A stretch of 33,631 nt of DNA, taken from Acidimicrobiia bacterium (GTDB lineage Bacteria > Actinomycetota > Acidimicrobiia > Acidimicrobiales > MedAcidi-G1). Positions 8,139 to 16,378 of the stretch are shown here, piece after piece. Position numbers and translations under genes: made by a program. Location of the stretch: the NCBI GenBank assembly GCA_015658775.1, contig DQOF01000172.1, forward strand, positions 1-33,631. The letters are read 5' to 3'. Below the pieces are notes generated by a model. It did not search any database and was not told the DNA's origin. It was given only the letters and a program-made list of their open reading frames with translations. Every line of letters begins with the position of its first letter. Position 1 is the stretch's first letter.

Positions 8139-9350
8139 TCAGTGTCGGCGCTCTGCGCCGGTCAGGAGAACTACCACCGTCTCGTCCGGCCCTATCAGTC
8201 CGTCCCGCCTCGCCGCCAGCAGTCCGGCCACGCCTGCTGTTCCCGTCGGGTCGGCATCGACCTGCGTGTGGGCATGGACCAGCCGGTGCGCCTCGGCGAT
8301 CTCGGCTTCGGTGGCCACGATCGGCCCGCTGCGGTCGTCGAGCATCGCCCACACGATGGGCTGCCAGTCGTAGACGACATCGTCCAGGATGCCCGTGGCC
8401 AGGGAGGCCGGCTCCTCCCACGGCCACATGTAGCGGCCCGGCTCGCCGTCCACGACGGCATCCAGCGGGTCGTCCGACCGGCTCGCCATGTCGAACGCCC
8501 GGGCCAGTGGGGCACAGCCCTCGACCTGCACGGCGTGCAGCGCCGGTCGCACGTCGAGCACACCGAGGTCGACGGCATCGGTCAACGCCTGGACGGTCGA
8601 GCTGGCAAGGGCACCACCGCCGACCTGGATGAGAAGGTGGTCGGCGGCGGCCCCCCGGTCGGCCAGGTCGGATGCGAGCTCGAACCCGAGGGTCCGTCCG
8701 CCGTCGATCGTCATCAGGTTCTCGGTGCCCTGGCATCCGAACGGGATGGCGCCGTCGGTGACCAGTTCCCGGAATCGCAGCACGCACGGGTCGCCCGTCC
8801 CGCCCTTGCGGCGCTCGCAGACCCGCACGTCGGCCCCCAGGTCTGCCAGCCTGTCCAGGATTCCCGGGTCTGCCCAGGTCGGCACGTGTACCGCCAGGGG
8901 GCGGCCGGTGGCCCTGGCGACCACGGCCGCACCGAGGGCGGCATTCCCACACGAGGCGATGGCGAGCGGCGTGTCGGTGGGAACCCCGTCCACGGCCAGG
9001 TGGAGGGCCAGCCCGAAGAGGTGGCGGGCCTTGTGGCTGCCCGACACGTTGCCGGTCTCGTCCTTGCCGAACAGGCCGCCGGTGTGGCCCATGGCGGTGC
9101 CCAGGTCGCCGAGGTGCAGTAGGGGGGTGTGGCGGAACCCGCCGCCGTCCACCGAGGCCACGGAGTCGTCCAGACGATGGACGAGGTCGACGAAGCCTCT
9201 GTCGTCCATCCCTGTTTCGATCGCGTGGCGGTGGGACCAGAGAAGGTGGCGGAATCGGACGAACGGGTTGGGGTCGGTCTCGTCGCCGGAGGGCCAGCGG
9301 GCTTCTGCCGGCCTGCCCAGCCAACCCACGGGCTTCGCCGGGGAGCTCAC
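8139..9350 (-). CDS. Threonine synthase-like PLP enzyme (fold type II)
   Basis: A 403-aa PLP-dependent enzyme of the threonine synthase/threonine deaminase superfamily. Visible active-site elements are SGSHKARH (Schiff-base Lys107), ASCGNAALG (PLP ring-binding, about 133-140), the phosphate loop VGGGALASS, and [12 protein letters not shown] near the C-terminus. The GTG start at 9350 overlaps the stop of the upstream gene (GTGA), so the two PLP enzymes are coupled. True threonine synthase would normally sit with homoserine genes, which are absent here. The N-terminal 60 residues are unusual compared with plain threonine synthase. A lyase, deaminase or beta-replacement activity working with the partner enzyme is possible; the reaction is not decidable from sequence. 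Confidence 0.82.
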   Translation of the reverse strand: MSSPAKPVGWLGRPAEARWPSGDETDPNPFVRFRHLLWSHRHAIETGMDDRGFVDLVHRLDDSVASVDGGGFRHTPLLHLGDLGTAMGHTGGLFGKDETGNVSGSHKARHLFGLALHLAVDGVPTDTPLAIASCGNAALGAAVVARATGRPLAVHVPTWADPGILDRLADLGADVRVCERRKGGTGDPCVLRFRELVTDGAIPFGCQGTENLMTIDGGRTLGFELASDLADRGAAADHLLIQVGGGALASSTVQALTDAVDLGVLDVRPALHAVQVEGCAPLARAFDMASRSDDPLDAVVDGEPGRYMWPWEEPASLATGILDDVVYDWQPIVWAMLDDRSGPIVATEAEIAEAHRLVHAHTQVDADPTGTAGVAGLLAARRDGLIGPDETVVVLLTGAERRH

Positions 9351-10909
9351 CCGGTGTGCAGTACCCCGGTCCGGGCGTTGAACTCATCGATCATGGCGTC
9401 CCACACGGGTGCCAGGCCGTGCAGGTCCTGCCAGAAGTCCTGGTCGCGGCGGGCCTCGAAGTCGTCCAGGTCCACCCCCTGCTGCTCGACCCAGGTGAAG
9501 TAGCCCAGGTTGAAGATGCGGTTCCGGCCGATCTCGTCGAGCACCTCGACGTGCGACCCGTCGGCGCCTGCCAGGTGTTCGTCGACGGCGGCGGCCGCCT
9601 CGTCGGCGCCGAACCCCGCCGCGTAGCGGCCGGCCTGCATGGCCTCACGTTCGCTGCCGTACATCTCCGCGCCATCGGTGGCTACGGTGACGATGGCGTC
9701 GTCGGGGCCCAGGCCCAGGACCTTGGCCGTCTTGATCGCCGCCAGGACGTTGCAGATGCTGGAGAGGCCGAAGTGTCCGAGTTGGTCGACGACCGTCCTG
9801 TCCACGCCGTGCCTGTCGGCAAGGAACCCACGGCCGGCGTCGGTGTTGAAGACGACACCGAGCTCGTCGCAGGCCCGGTCGCTGACGGCGACCACCACGT
9901 CGGTGTTGGTGACGTTGTGGATGAACGGTATGTGCTTGTCGCCTATGCCCTGGATGTTGTGCTCGCCGAAGCCGTTGTAGAGCATCGTCGGGCACTCGAG
10001 GGCCTCGACGGCCACGATCCGTGCACCGTGGTCGGACTTGAGGCGTTCGCCGGCGGCGAGGGTGCCCGCCGACCCTGATGCGGCCACGAACGCGGCCAGT
10101 CGCAGGCCCGGCTGCCCGCTCTTGTAGTGGAGGTAGAGGTGCTCGAGGGCCCGTCCTGTCACCTCGTGGTGGCCGACGTGGTTGGCGAATTCGGTGAACT
10201 GGTTGAGGATGAAGTTTCCCGGGTCCCTGCCGAGTTCGTCGCAGGCGTCGTAGATCTCCTTGACGTTGCTCTCCGAGCCGGTGGTGCGGATCACGTCGTC
10301 GGGGTCGGCTATCCACCGGTCCAGCCACTCGAACCGCTCCCTGCTCATGTTCTCAGGCAGGACGGCGACGCCTCGGGAGCCCATGAGGCGCGAGATGGCG
10401 ACGCCTCCGCGCGCGTAGTTGCCGGTGGACGGCCAGATCGCACGGTGCTGGGTGGGGTCGAACTGGCCTGTGACAACCCGGGGGACCAGGCAGGCATAGG
10501 CGGCGAGCACCTTGTGGGCACCGATCATCGGGAACCGGTTGCCGAACGCCACGATGATAGGAGCCTCGACCCCGGTCAGTTCTGCGGGCAGGACCACGTG
10601 TTCGGTCAGGTCCACCATGCCGCCGTGGAGGTCGTTGTACCAGTGGACGCGGAAGAGGTTCAGCGGGTCGGCGGCGTCGCGGTCGATCCCGGCCAGCGAG
10701 GACCGGATGTCGGCCGGGATCAGGGAGGGGTCGGCCAGTTGGGCGAAGGTGGGCAGGACTATTCCCTGCGTGCGGAAGCGCTCGACGCTGCGCTCGTAGC
10801 GCCCGGTGTCGACGACCTCGGTGAACAGCCCGAACCGGTTCCTGTCGAAGGCCCTGCCCGGATCGGGCGCACCGGAGGCGCCCGCTTCGATACCGCTGGC
10901 TCCGTCCAT
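9347..10909 (-). CDS. Long cysteine synthase-like PLP enzyme (fold type II)
   Basis: A 520-aa fold-type II PLP enzyme, longer than ordinary cysteine synthase (about 310 aa). Active-site-like elements are [15 protein letters not shown] (candidate Schiff-base Lys133), [13 protein letters not shown] (the TSGN..G segment) and the glycine-rich [13 protein letters not shown]. Residues 1-110 and the last 100 residues are extensions on the core fold. It starts at ATG 10909 and is the first gene of a two-gene operon. TAGCCT (10922 to 10917 on this strand) is 7 nt upstream, which suggests a leaderless start. It belongs to a family usually annotated only as 'pyridoxal-phosphate dependent enzyme'; I do not know a demonstrated reaction for it. 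Confidence 0.8.
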   Translation of the reverse strand: MDGASGIEAGASGAPDPGRAFDRNRFGLFTEVVDTGRYERSVERFRTQGIVLPTFAQLADPSLIPADIRSSLAGIDRDAADPLNLFRVHWYNDLHGGMVDLTEHVVLPAELTGVEAPIIVAFGNRFPMIGAHKVLAAYACLVPRVVTGQFDPTQHRAIWPSTGNYARGGVAISRLMGSRGVAVLPENMSRERFEWLDRWIADPDDVIRTTGSESNVKEIYDACDELGRDPGNFILNQFTEFANHVGHHEVTGRALEHLYLHYKSGQPGLRLAAFVAASGSAGTLAAGERLKSDHGARIVAVEALECPTMLYNGFGEHNIQGIGDKHIPFIHNVTNTDVVVAVSDRACDELGVVFNTDAGRGFLADRHGVDRTVVDQLGHFGLSSICNVLAAIKTAKVLGLGPDDAIVTVATDGAEMYGSEREAMQAGRYAAGFGADEAAAAVDEHLAGADGSHVEVLDEIGRNRIFNLGYFTWVEQQGVDLDDFEARRDQDFWQDLHGLAPVWDAMIDEFNARTGVLHTG

Positions 10910-10916
10910 GGGCCGC

Positions 10917-10949
10917 AGGCTATCCCCCGACGACCGGGCAGATTGACAA
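10917..10949 (-). promoter_or_regulatory. Putative promoter of the PLP-enzyme operon
   Basis: On the minus strand TTGTCA (10949-10944) precedes TAGCCT (10922-10917), which is 7 nt before the ATG at 10909. The -10/ATG spacing fits a leaderless actinobacterial transcript. The -35/-10 spacing of 21 nt is long, so the -35 assignment is weak. Confidence 0.35.
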
Positions 10950-10992
10950 AATGTGTAATCGAGAATGTGTAATCGAGAACGTGTAATACGAG
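10950..10992. repeat. 14-bp tandem repeat, two perfect and one degenerate copy
   Basis: AATGTGTAATCGAG occurs at 10950-10963 and again at 10964-10977, followed by a diverged copy AACGTGTAATACGAG at 10978-10992. The block is AT-rich against a GC-rich background. It lies between the divergent PLP operon and the secreted-protein gene, from about -41 to -83 relative to the PLP start, where an activator or repressor would bind. The core shared by all copies is GTGTAAT. Confidence 0.7.
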
Positions 10993-11064
10993 GTCCTGTC
11001 CCGTGTCGGGTGACCGGCGGGCATGCCGCGGAATTCGGGTCGGTAGGTGCGGAACTCAGGGGTC

Positions 11065-11736
11065 ATGTTTCGTCGGATCCTCCAGATCGTGTCAACGGTC
11101 GGCCTGGTCGTCGCTGCCGGTGTGCTGGTGGCGCGCGCCGCCGAGCCCGCCGTCCGGCCCGTGCTGTACCCGCCGCCGCCCACGACCGTGGCTCCGCCCA
11201 CCACCGTGACCCTCCCGCCGACCACCACGACGACGTCCACGACGATCGCTCCCGTGGCAGCGGTGGACGAGTTCGGGGACCCGGTTCCCACGACCGTTCC
11301 CGGCTCGGCGACCACGACGACCCAGTCGACCACCACCACGGCCGTGCCGATCGACGAGGAGGCCGTGCTGTCCGCCACCTACGCCTGGGGTAGGAGCGCC
11401 ACTGCCGAGATGTTGCAGACGCTGCTGGGCGTCACGGCCGACGGCTGGTACGGTCCGGCCACCCGTGCGGCCCACCTCGCAGAACTCCAGGCCCGGGGCA
11501 TGGGCGCCGGTGGGGTTCCCCCGGTTCCGACCACCACCACCTCCACGGTGCCTCCGACGACGGCGCCCCCCGATACGACTACCACGGCCATTCCTGCAGT
11601 GAGCATCCCGTCGACGTTCGGCGGGCTGGGGGCGGAACTCGTGGCGCAACTGCTGGGCCAGCCGTGCATCGCCGACGGTGACCTGAGCGACTGTCCGCCG
11701 GAGGTAGGAGCCCTCATCAGCGGCCTGGTCGGCTGA
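11065..11736 (+). CDS. Secreted Pro/Thr-rich protein with peptidoglycan-binding domain
   Basis: A 223-aa exported or membrane-anchored protein. Residues 5-24 form an N-terminal hydrophobic segment (signal peptide or anchor). A low-complexity Pro/Thr linker with many TTTT and PPTT runs follows, of the kind that spans a cell wall. Around residues 105-145, LQTLLGVTADGWYGPATRAA matches the PG_binding_1 signature (LQ..LG...DG.YGP.T..A). A second Pro/Thr linker leads to a short C-terminal tail containing two cysteines (QPCIADGDLSDCPP). ATG 11065 is chosen because it begins the signal sequence and follows CAGGGG; an in-frame GTG at 11047 is also open. Likely role: wall attachment or remodelling. No catalytic domain is visible. 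Confidence 0.75.
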   Translation: MFRRILQIVSTVGLVVAAGVLVARAAEPAVRPVLYPPPPTTVAPPTTVTLPPTTTTTSTTIAPVAAVDEFGDPVPTTVPGSATTTTQSTTTTAVPIDEEAVLSATYAWGRSATAEMLQTLLGVTADGWYGPATRAAHLAELQARGMGAGGVPPVPTTTTSTVPPTTAPPDTTTTAIPAVSIPSTFGGLGAELVAQLLGQPCIADGDLSDCPPEVGALISGLVG

Positions 11737-11774
11737 CCTGTGGTCAGGCTGGGCGGGAGGGACGTACCTACGGA

Positions 11775-11803
11775 TTGAGTATCGAACACATGTTCGATAC
11801 GGT
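11775..11803 (+). promoter_or_regulatory. dnaE2 promoter overlapping the SOS box
   Basis: TTGAGT (11775-11780) and TACGGT (11798-11803) are separated by 17 nt, all inside the LexA palindrome. The -10 is 8 nt before ATG 11812, which suggests a leaderless mRNA. Confidence 0.55.
11779..11800. promoter_or_regulatory. LexA (SOS) box upstream of dnaE2
   Basis: ATCGAAC-ACAT-GTTCGAT is a perfect actinobacterial SOS box (TCGAAC-N4-GTTCGA). Its arms extend to 9 bp on each side (GTATCGAAC and GTTCGATAC). It lies between a TTGAGT -35 (11775-11780) and a TACGGT -10 (11798-11803) with 17-bp spacing, so LexA bound here would block RNA polymerase. Confidence 0.92.
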
Positions 11804-11811
11804 GCATGCCC

Positions 11812-14800
11812 ATGGACAGCCTGGGCATGGACGGGACATCCGTCCCCTATGCCGAGTTGCACTGCCACTCGCACTTCAGCTTCCTGGACGGGGCATCCGA
11901 CCCCGCCGAGCTGGTGGCCGAGGCCGTCAGGCTGGGGCTCACCGCCCTGGCCATCACCGACCACGACGGCTTCTACGGGGTGGTGCGGTTCGCCGCAGCG
12001 GCCCGTGAGCACGACCTCCCCACGGTGTTCGGCAGCGAGCTGTCGCTGGATGCCCCGTCCGCCCGGACCGGGCACCCCGACCCACCCGGCACCCACCTGG
12101 TGGTGCTCGCCGAGGGCCCTGCCGGGTACGCCCGGCTCGGCACCGCCATAGCCGAGGCGCAGCTTGCGGGGAGCAAGGGCCATCCCCGGCTCTCCCTCGA
12201 CGGCCTGACGGACCTGTTCGAGGCGGGCGCCGGGGGAGCAGGCCACGCCCCCTGGGTGGTGTTGACCGGTTGTCGCAAGGGGGCGGTACCCACCGCCCTG
12301 CTGGCCGACGGCCCGACGGCCGCCCGCCGCGCCCTCGACGACCTGGTGGCCCGGTTCGGCCGCGACCGGGTGGTGGTCGAGCTCTGGGACCACGGCCTCC
12401 CCCTCGACGCCGAGCGGAACGAGACCCTCGCCCTTCTGGCCGTGTCGGCCGGTGTCACCGTCGTGGCCACCAACAACGTCCACCACCACCGGCCGTCCCG
12501 TCGCCGCCTGGCCACCGTCATGGCGGCGATCCGGTCACGCCGCTCCCTCGACGAGCTGGACGGCTGGTTGCCCGCTGCCGGAGGCGCCCACCTCCGCTCG
12601 GGTGTCGAGCAGGCCCGCCGGTTCGCCCGCTTCCCCGGGGTGGTCGAGGCGGCCGCCGACCTGGGTCGGCGCTGCGCCTTCGACCTGGACCTGATCGCCC
12701 CCGACCTGCCGCCCTATCCGTGCCCCGACGGGCTGGACGAGATGGCGTACCTGGGTCGTCTGGCCGAGGAGGGGGCCACCGACCGGTACGGGCCCCGGGG
12801 GGCCGAGCGGGTGGCCGGGGCGTGGGCCCGGATCGACCACGAGTTGGCGGTCATCGGGCAACTCGGATTCCACGGCTACTTCCTCGTGGTCTGGGACCTG
12901 GTCGAGTTCTGTCGGCGATCCGGAATCCTCTGCCAGGGTCGGGGGTCGGCGGCCAACTCCGCCGTCTGCTACGCCCTCGGCATAACCAACGCCGACGCCG
13001 TGGGCCTGGGCCTGCTGTTCGAACGGTTCCTCTCCCCGGAGCGGGACGGTCCGCCCGACATCGACATCGACATCGAGAGCGGGCGCCGCGAAGAGGTCAT
13101 CCAGTACGTCTACGGGCGCTACGGGCGCCGCCACACCGCCCAGGTGGCCAACGTCATCACCTACCGGGCCCGCTCGGCGGTGCGTGACGTGGCCAGGGCC
13201 CTCGGGTACGCCCCCGGCCAGCAGGACGCCTTCGCCAGGGGGCTGGAGCGCAGGTCGCGGGTCGGCCCGCCCGGTGGGGAGAAGGGCGGGGGCATCCCGG
13301 CAGAGGTCGCCGACCTGGCCGACGAGCTGTGCGATGCCCCCCGGCACCTCGGCATCCACTCTGGGGGCATGGTCATCTGCGACCGCCCGTTGGCCGAGGT
13401 GTGCCCCGTCGAGTGGGCACGCATGGCCGATCGCAGCGTCCTGCAGTGGGACAAGGAGGACTGCGCAGCGGTGGGCCTGGTCAAGTTCGACCTGCTGGGG
13501 CTCGGCATGTTGAGCGCCCTCCACGGTTCCATCGACCTCATCGCCGCCCACGAGGGTGTCGAGGTGGACCTGGCCCACCTGCCCCAGGAGGAGGCCGTCT
13601 ACGACATGATCTGCGCCGCCGACACCATCGGGGTGTTCCAGATCGAGAGCAGGGCCCAGATGGCCACCCTGCCCAGGTTGCGGCCCCGCTGCTTCTACGA
13701 CCTGGTGGTCGAGATAGCCCTGATCCGGCCCGGGCCCATCCAGGGAGGGTCGGTGCACCCATACATACGGCGCCGCAACGGCCGCGAGCCGGTCACCTAC
13801 CTGCATCCACTGTGTGAGAACGCCCTGGCCAGGACCCTCGGGGTGCCGCTGTTCCAGGAGCAGTTGATGCAGTTGGCCATCGACGTGGCCGGGTTCACCG
13901 CCGTCGAGGCCGACCGCCTGCGCCAGGCCATGGGGTCCAAGCGCAGCCGGGAGCGTATGGCCGCCCTGCACGAGCGCTTCCGGGTCGGGGCCGCCGGCCG
14001 GGGCGTACCGCCCGACACCATCGAGCTCATCTGGGAGAAGCTGGCCGCCTTCTCCGACTACGGCTTCCCCGAGAGCCACTCGGTGTCCTTCGCCCACCTG
14101 GTGTACGCCAGTTGCTGGATCAAGCACCATCACCCGGCGGCGTTCTGCGCCGCCCTGCTGAACGCCCAGCCCATGGGGTTCTACGCCCCCCACACCCTGG
14201 TCCAGGACGCCCGCCGCCACGGGGTGGAGGTGCGCACCCCCGACCTGAACCTGTCGGGGGCCGACGCCTCCATGGAGGATGCCACCCCGGGGGAGCAGGG
14301 CCCGGCGGTCCGGCTGGGCATCGGCTCGGTGCGGGGTGTGGGGGCCGACCTGGCCGGGGCCATCGCCGCCGGTCGCCCCTACCGGTCCGTCGAGGACCTG
14401 CAGCGCCGGATAGGGCCGGGCCGGGCCGTCCTGGAGGCGCTCGCCACCACGGGGGCGTTCGGGTGCTTCGACCTGGACCGCCGGTCGGCCCTCTGGTCGG
14501 CCGGGGCGCTCGCCGGGTCGGGCGCCGATCGGCTGCCCGGAGTGGTCACAGGGGTGGATGCCCCACCGCTGCCGGCCATGTCGGCCCCCGAGGTGGCACG
14601 GGCCGACCTGTGGGCCACCGGGGTGTCGCCCGACGGGCACCCCACCCGGTTCGTGCGGGAGCGCCTGGCAGCAGAGGGGGTGCTGACGGCGGCGGACCTG
14701 CGCTCGGTGACTGACGGCGAGCGGGTGCGGGTGGCCGGCGTGGTGACCCATCGCCAGCGGCCGCCCACGGCGGGCGGGGTCACCTTCGTGAACCTGGAGG

Positions 14801-14991
14801 ACGAGACCGGCCTGGTCAACGTGATCGTGTCGAAGGGATGCTGGGCCCGTCATCGCGAGGTCGTCGTCGGGGCCGTGGCCCTCGTGGTCAGGGGCAGGGC
14901 CGAGGTAGCCGACGGGGTGGTCAACATCGTGGCCGAGCGTCTCTATCCGCTCAGCCTGGCACCACCCTCCAGGGCGAGGGACTTCCGCTGA
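11812..14991 (+). CDS. dnaE2: Error-prone DNA polymerase III alpha subunit DnaE2
   Basis: About 1059 aa, the usual DnaE2 length and shorter than replicative DnaE1. It begins with a PHP domain (YAELHCHSHFSFLDGASDP, then ITDHDGFYG). The palm carries the catalytic aspartates in PPDIDIDIES (about 13051-13080). The block SDYGFPESHSVSFAHLVYAS is typical of C-family polymerases, and an OB-fold (TFVNLEDETGLVNVIV) lies near the end. In-frame ATGs occur at 11806, 11812 and 11827; 11812 is preferred because it lies 8 nt after the -10. The SOS box shows control by LexA. In mycobacteria DnaE2 works with ImuA'/ImuB in damage-induced mutagenesis; neither partner is in this window. A hairpin follows the stop. 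Confidence 0.96.
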   Translation: MDSLGMDGTSVPYAELHCHSHFSFLDGASDPAELVAEAVRLGLTALAITDHDGFYGVVRFAAAAREHDLPTVFGSELSLDAPSARTGHPDPPGTHLVVLAEGPAGYARLGTAIAEAQLAGSKGHPRLSLDGLTDLFEAGAGGAGHAPWVVLTGCRKGAVPTALLADGPTAARRALDDLVARFGRDRVVVELWDHGLPLDAERNETLALLAVSAGVTVVATNNVHHHRPSRRRLATVMAAIRSRRSLDELDGWLPAAGGAHLRSGVEQARRFARFPGVVEAAADLGRRCAFDLDLIAPDLPPYPCPDGLDEMAYLGRLAEEGATDRYGPRGAERVAGAWARIDHELAVIGQLGFHGYFLVVWDLVEFCRRSGILCQGRGSAANSAVCYALGITNADAVGLGLLFERFLSPERDGPPDIDIDIESGRREEVIQYVYGRYGRRHTAQVANVITYRARSAVRDVARALGYAPGQQDAFARGLERRSRVGPPGGEKGGGIPAEVADLADELCDAPRHLGIHSGGMVICDRPLAEVCPVEWARMADRSVLQWDKEDCAAVGLVKFDLLGLGMLSALHGSIDLIAAHEGVEVDLAHLPQEEAVYDMICAADTIGVFQIESRAQMATLPRLRPRCFYDLVVEIALIRPGPIQGGSVHPYIRRRNGREPVTYLHPLCENALARTLGVPLFQEQLMQLAIDVAGFTAVEADRLRQAMGSKRSRERMAALHERFRVGAAGRGVPPDTIELIWEKLAAFSDYGFPESHSVSFAHLVYASCWIKHHHPAAFCAALLNAQPMGFYAPHTLVQDARRHGVEVRTPDLNLSGADASMEDATPGEQGPAVRLGIGSVRGVGADLAGAIAAGRPYRSVEDLQRRIGPGRAVLEALATTGAFGCFDLDRRSALWSAGALAGSGADRLPGVVTGVDAPPLPAMSAPEVARADLWATGVSPDGHPTRFVRERLAAEGVLTAADLRSVTDGERVRVAGVVTHRQRPPTAGGVTFVNLEDETGLVNVIVSKGCWARHREVVVGAVALVVRGRAEVADGVVNIVAERLYPLSLAPPSRARDFR

Positions 14992-14998
14992 GCGTCGG

Positions 14999-15021
14999 CC
15001 GGATCCGGTCCACGGATCCGG
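14999..15021 (+). terminator. Hairpin terminator after dnaE2
   Basis: CCGGATCCG (14999-15007) and CGGATCCGG (15013-15021) form a perfect 9-bp stem with a 5-nt loop, 7 nt after the dnaE2 stop. There is no U tract, which is common for actinobacterial terminators. Confidence 0.6.
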
Positions 15022-15072
15022 AGTCGTCCGAAAAGCGCCACCTGCCACCCGATGGTCCACCACACTGGGGTG

Positions 15073-16287
15073 ATGCGCACAGCGCGACGTGCCCCTCTCG
15101 CCGCTCCCTCGGCCGATACCCGCCAACGGTTCGTCGCGCTCCTGATCGGGGTTCTGGCGGCATCGGTCGGCGGCCTGGTGCTGGCCTCGGCCGGGGACAC
15201 CCTGAGAGAACTGCCCGGACTGCTGCTGCTCGTCCCCGGGGCGATCGCCCTGCGGGGAAACGTCTTCGGTGCCATGGGGAGCCGCCTCGGGACGGCGGTC
15301 CATGCCGGCACCTTCCGCCTGGGCCTGCGGCCCGAGGGCGTGGTCGGGCAGAACCTCATGGCTGCGACCGTGCTCACCCTGCTGCTCAGCGTTGTGCTGG
15401 CCGTGCTGGCCAGGGGGACGGCCATCGTGTTCGGCATCAGCCCCACGATGACGCTCGCCGACTTCGTCGTCATCTCCGCATGCGGCGGCCTGTTGGCCTC
15501 GGTGGGGGTGGGCCTGGCCACCCTCGGCCTGGCCGCAGGCTCGGTCCGCTTCGGGTGGGACCTGGACAACGTGATGGCGCCGCTGGTGGGCACCCTCGGC
15601 GACCTGGCGACGGTGCCGGCCCTCGTGGTGGCTGCCCGGCTGGCCGGCGCAGGTGACCTCACCGGGGTGCTGGCCTGGCTGCTCGCGGCGGCGGTGGCGG
15701 TGTCCCTGGTAGCGGCGTTGCGCACCCGACGTGACCGGTTGCGCGAGATCGTGCGCCAGTCGGTGCCCGTGTTGGTGGTGTCCGCGCTGCTGGACCTGGT
15801 CGCAGGCGTGACCGTCGAGAAGCGACTCGACGACCTGTTGGCGGCAGAGGCCGTCCTGATCCTGCTGCCGGCCTTCCTGGGAACGGCCGGAGCACTCGGT
15901 GGCATCCTCTCGAGTCGGCTGTCGACGCAGTTCCACCTGGGCCTCGACGATGCGACGCCGCTGCCCAGCCGTTCCAGCCTGCGTGACATGCGCGGCCTGG
16001 TGGTGCTGGCCGTTCCCATGTTCCTGGTGGCCGCGGTGGTGGCCCACTGGGCGGCCGAGGTGACCGGCCAGACCACGCCGGGGCTCGCCGACCTCGTGGT
16101 CGTCACCATGCTGGCGGGGCTGGTGGCAACCGTCTTCGTGATACTGGTCGCGTACCTCACGACGATGGCTTCTTTCCGGTTCGGCCTCGACCCCGACACC
16201 TACGGGATACCAATGGTGACGTCGTCCCTGGACCTGGTCGGCGCGTTCACCCTGATCTTGGCAATGGTCGCCGTGGGGGTGGCGTGA
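15073..16287 (+). CDS. Cation permease with two MgtE-like (SLC41-type) domains
   Basis: A 404-aa integral membrane protein with about ten hydrophobic segments. Two homologous halves are visible. Each has a Pro-rich helix followed by a small-residue patch: LLLVPGAIALRGNVFGAMGS (first half) and LLPAFLGTAGALGGILSSRL (second half). Each also has a D-x-x-x-P helix: DLDNVMAPLVGTLGDLATVP and DPDTYGIPMVTSSLDLVGAF. In MgtE this last helix carries the ion-pathway Asp. The cytosolic N and CBS domains of classical MgtE are absent. The likely substrate is Mg2+ or another divalent cation. ATG 15073 follows CTGGGG; seven extra residues from 15052 are possible. The PhoU/RCK_C protein begins 91 nt downstream and is probably its regulator. 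Confidence 0.82.
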   Translation: MRTARRAPLAAPSADTRQRFVALLIGVLAASVGGLVLASAGDTLRELPGLLLLVPGAIALRGNVFGAMGSRLGTAVHAGTFRLGLRPEGVVGQNLMAATVLTLLLSVVLAVLARGTAIVFGISPTMTLADFVVISACGGLLASVGVGLATLGLAAGSVRFGWDLDNVMAPLVGTLGDLATVPALVVAARLAGAGDLTGVLAWLLAAAVAVSLVAALRTRRDRLREIVRQSVPVLVVSALLDLVAGVTVEKRLDDLLAAEAVLILLPAFLGTAGALGGILSSRLSTQFHLGLDDATPLPSRSSLRDMRGLVVLAVPMFLVAAVVAHWAAEVTGQTTPGLADLVVVTMLAGLVATVFVILVAYLTTMASFRFGLDPDTYGIPMVTSSLDLVGAFTLILAMVAVGVA

Positions 16288-16345
16288 CCATGCGCCAGCC
16301 GCCCCCCGGAGACGAATACAGGAGTACCCGCCGTGGTGGCGGGCC

Positions 16346-16351
16346 TACCAT
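16346..16351 (+). promoter_or_regulatory. Putative -10 (TACCAT) before the PhoU/RCK_C gene
   Basis: TACCAT lies 27 nt before ATG 16379 and would allow a short leader carrying the AGGAG ribosome site at 16371-16375. It suggests the regulator can be expressed separately from the permease. Confidence 0.25.
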
Positions 16352-16378
16352 CTACAGACGACATCGAGCGAGGAGCTG

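Noticed and set aside
10950-10992. CRISPR-like array
   Set aside because: The units are directly adjacent with no spacers and only 14 bp long, so this is a tandem repeat or operator.
12535-16047. A 1170-codon open frame on the minus strand opposite dnaE2 and the permease
   Set aside because: It is a by-product of GC-rich codon use; it is His/Gln/Gly-rich, shows no domains, and crosses two well-supported genes on the other strand.
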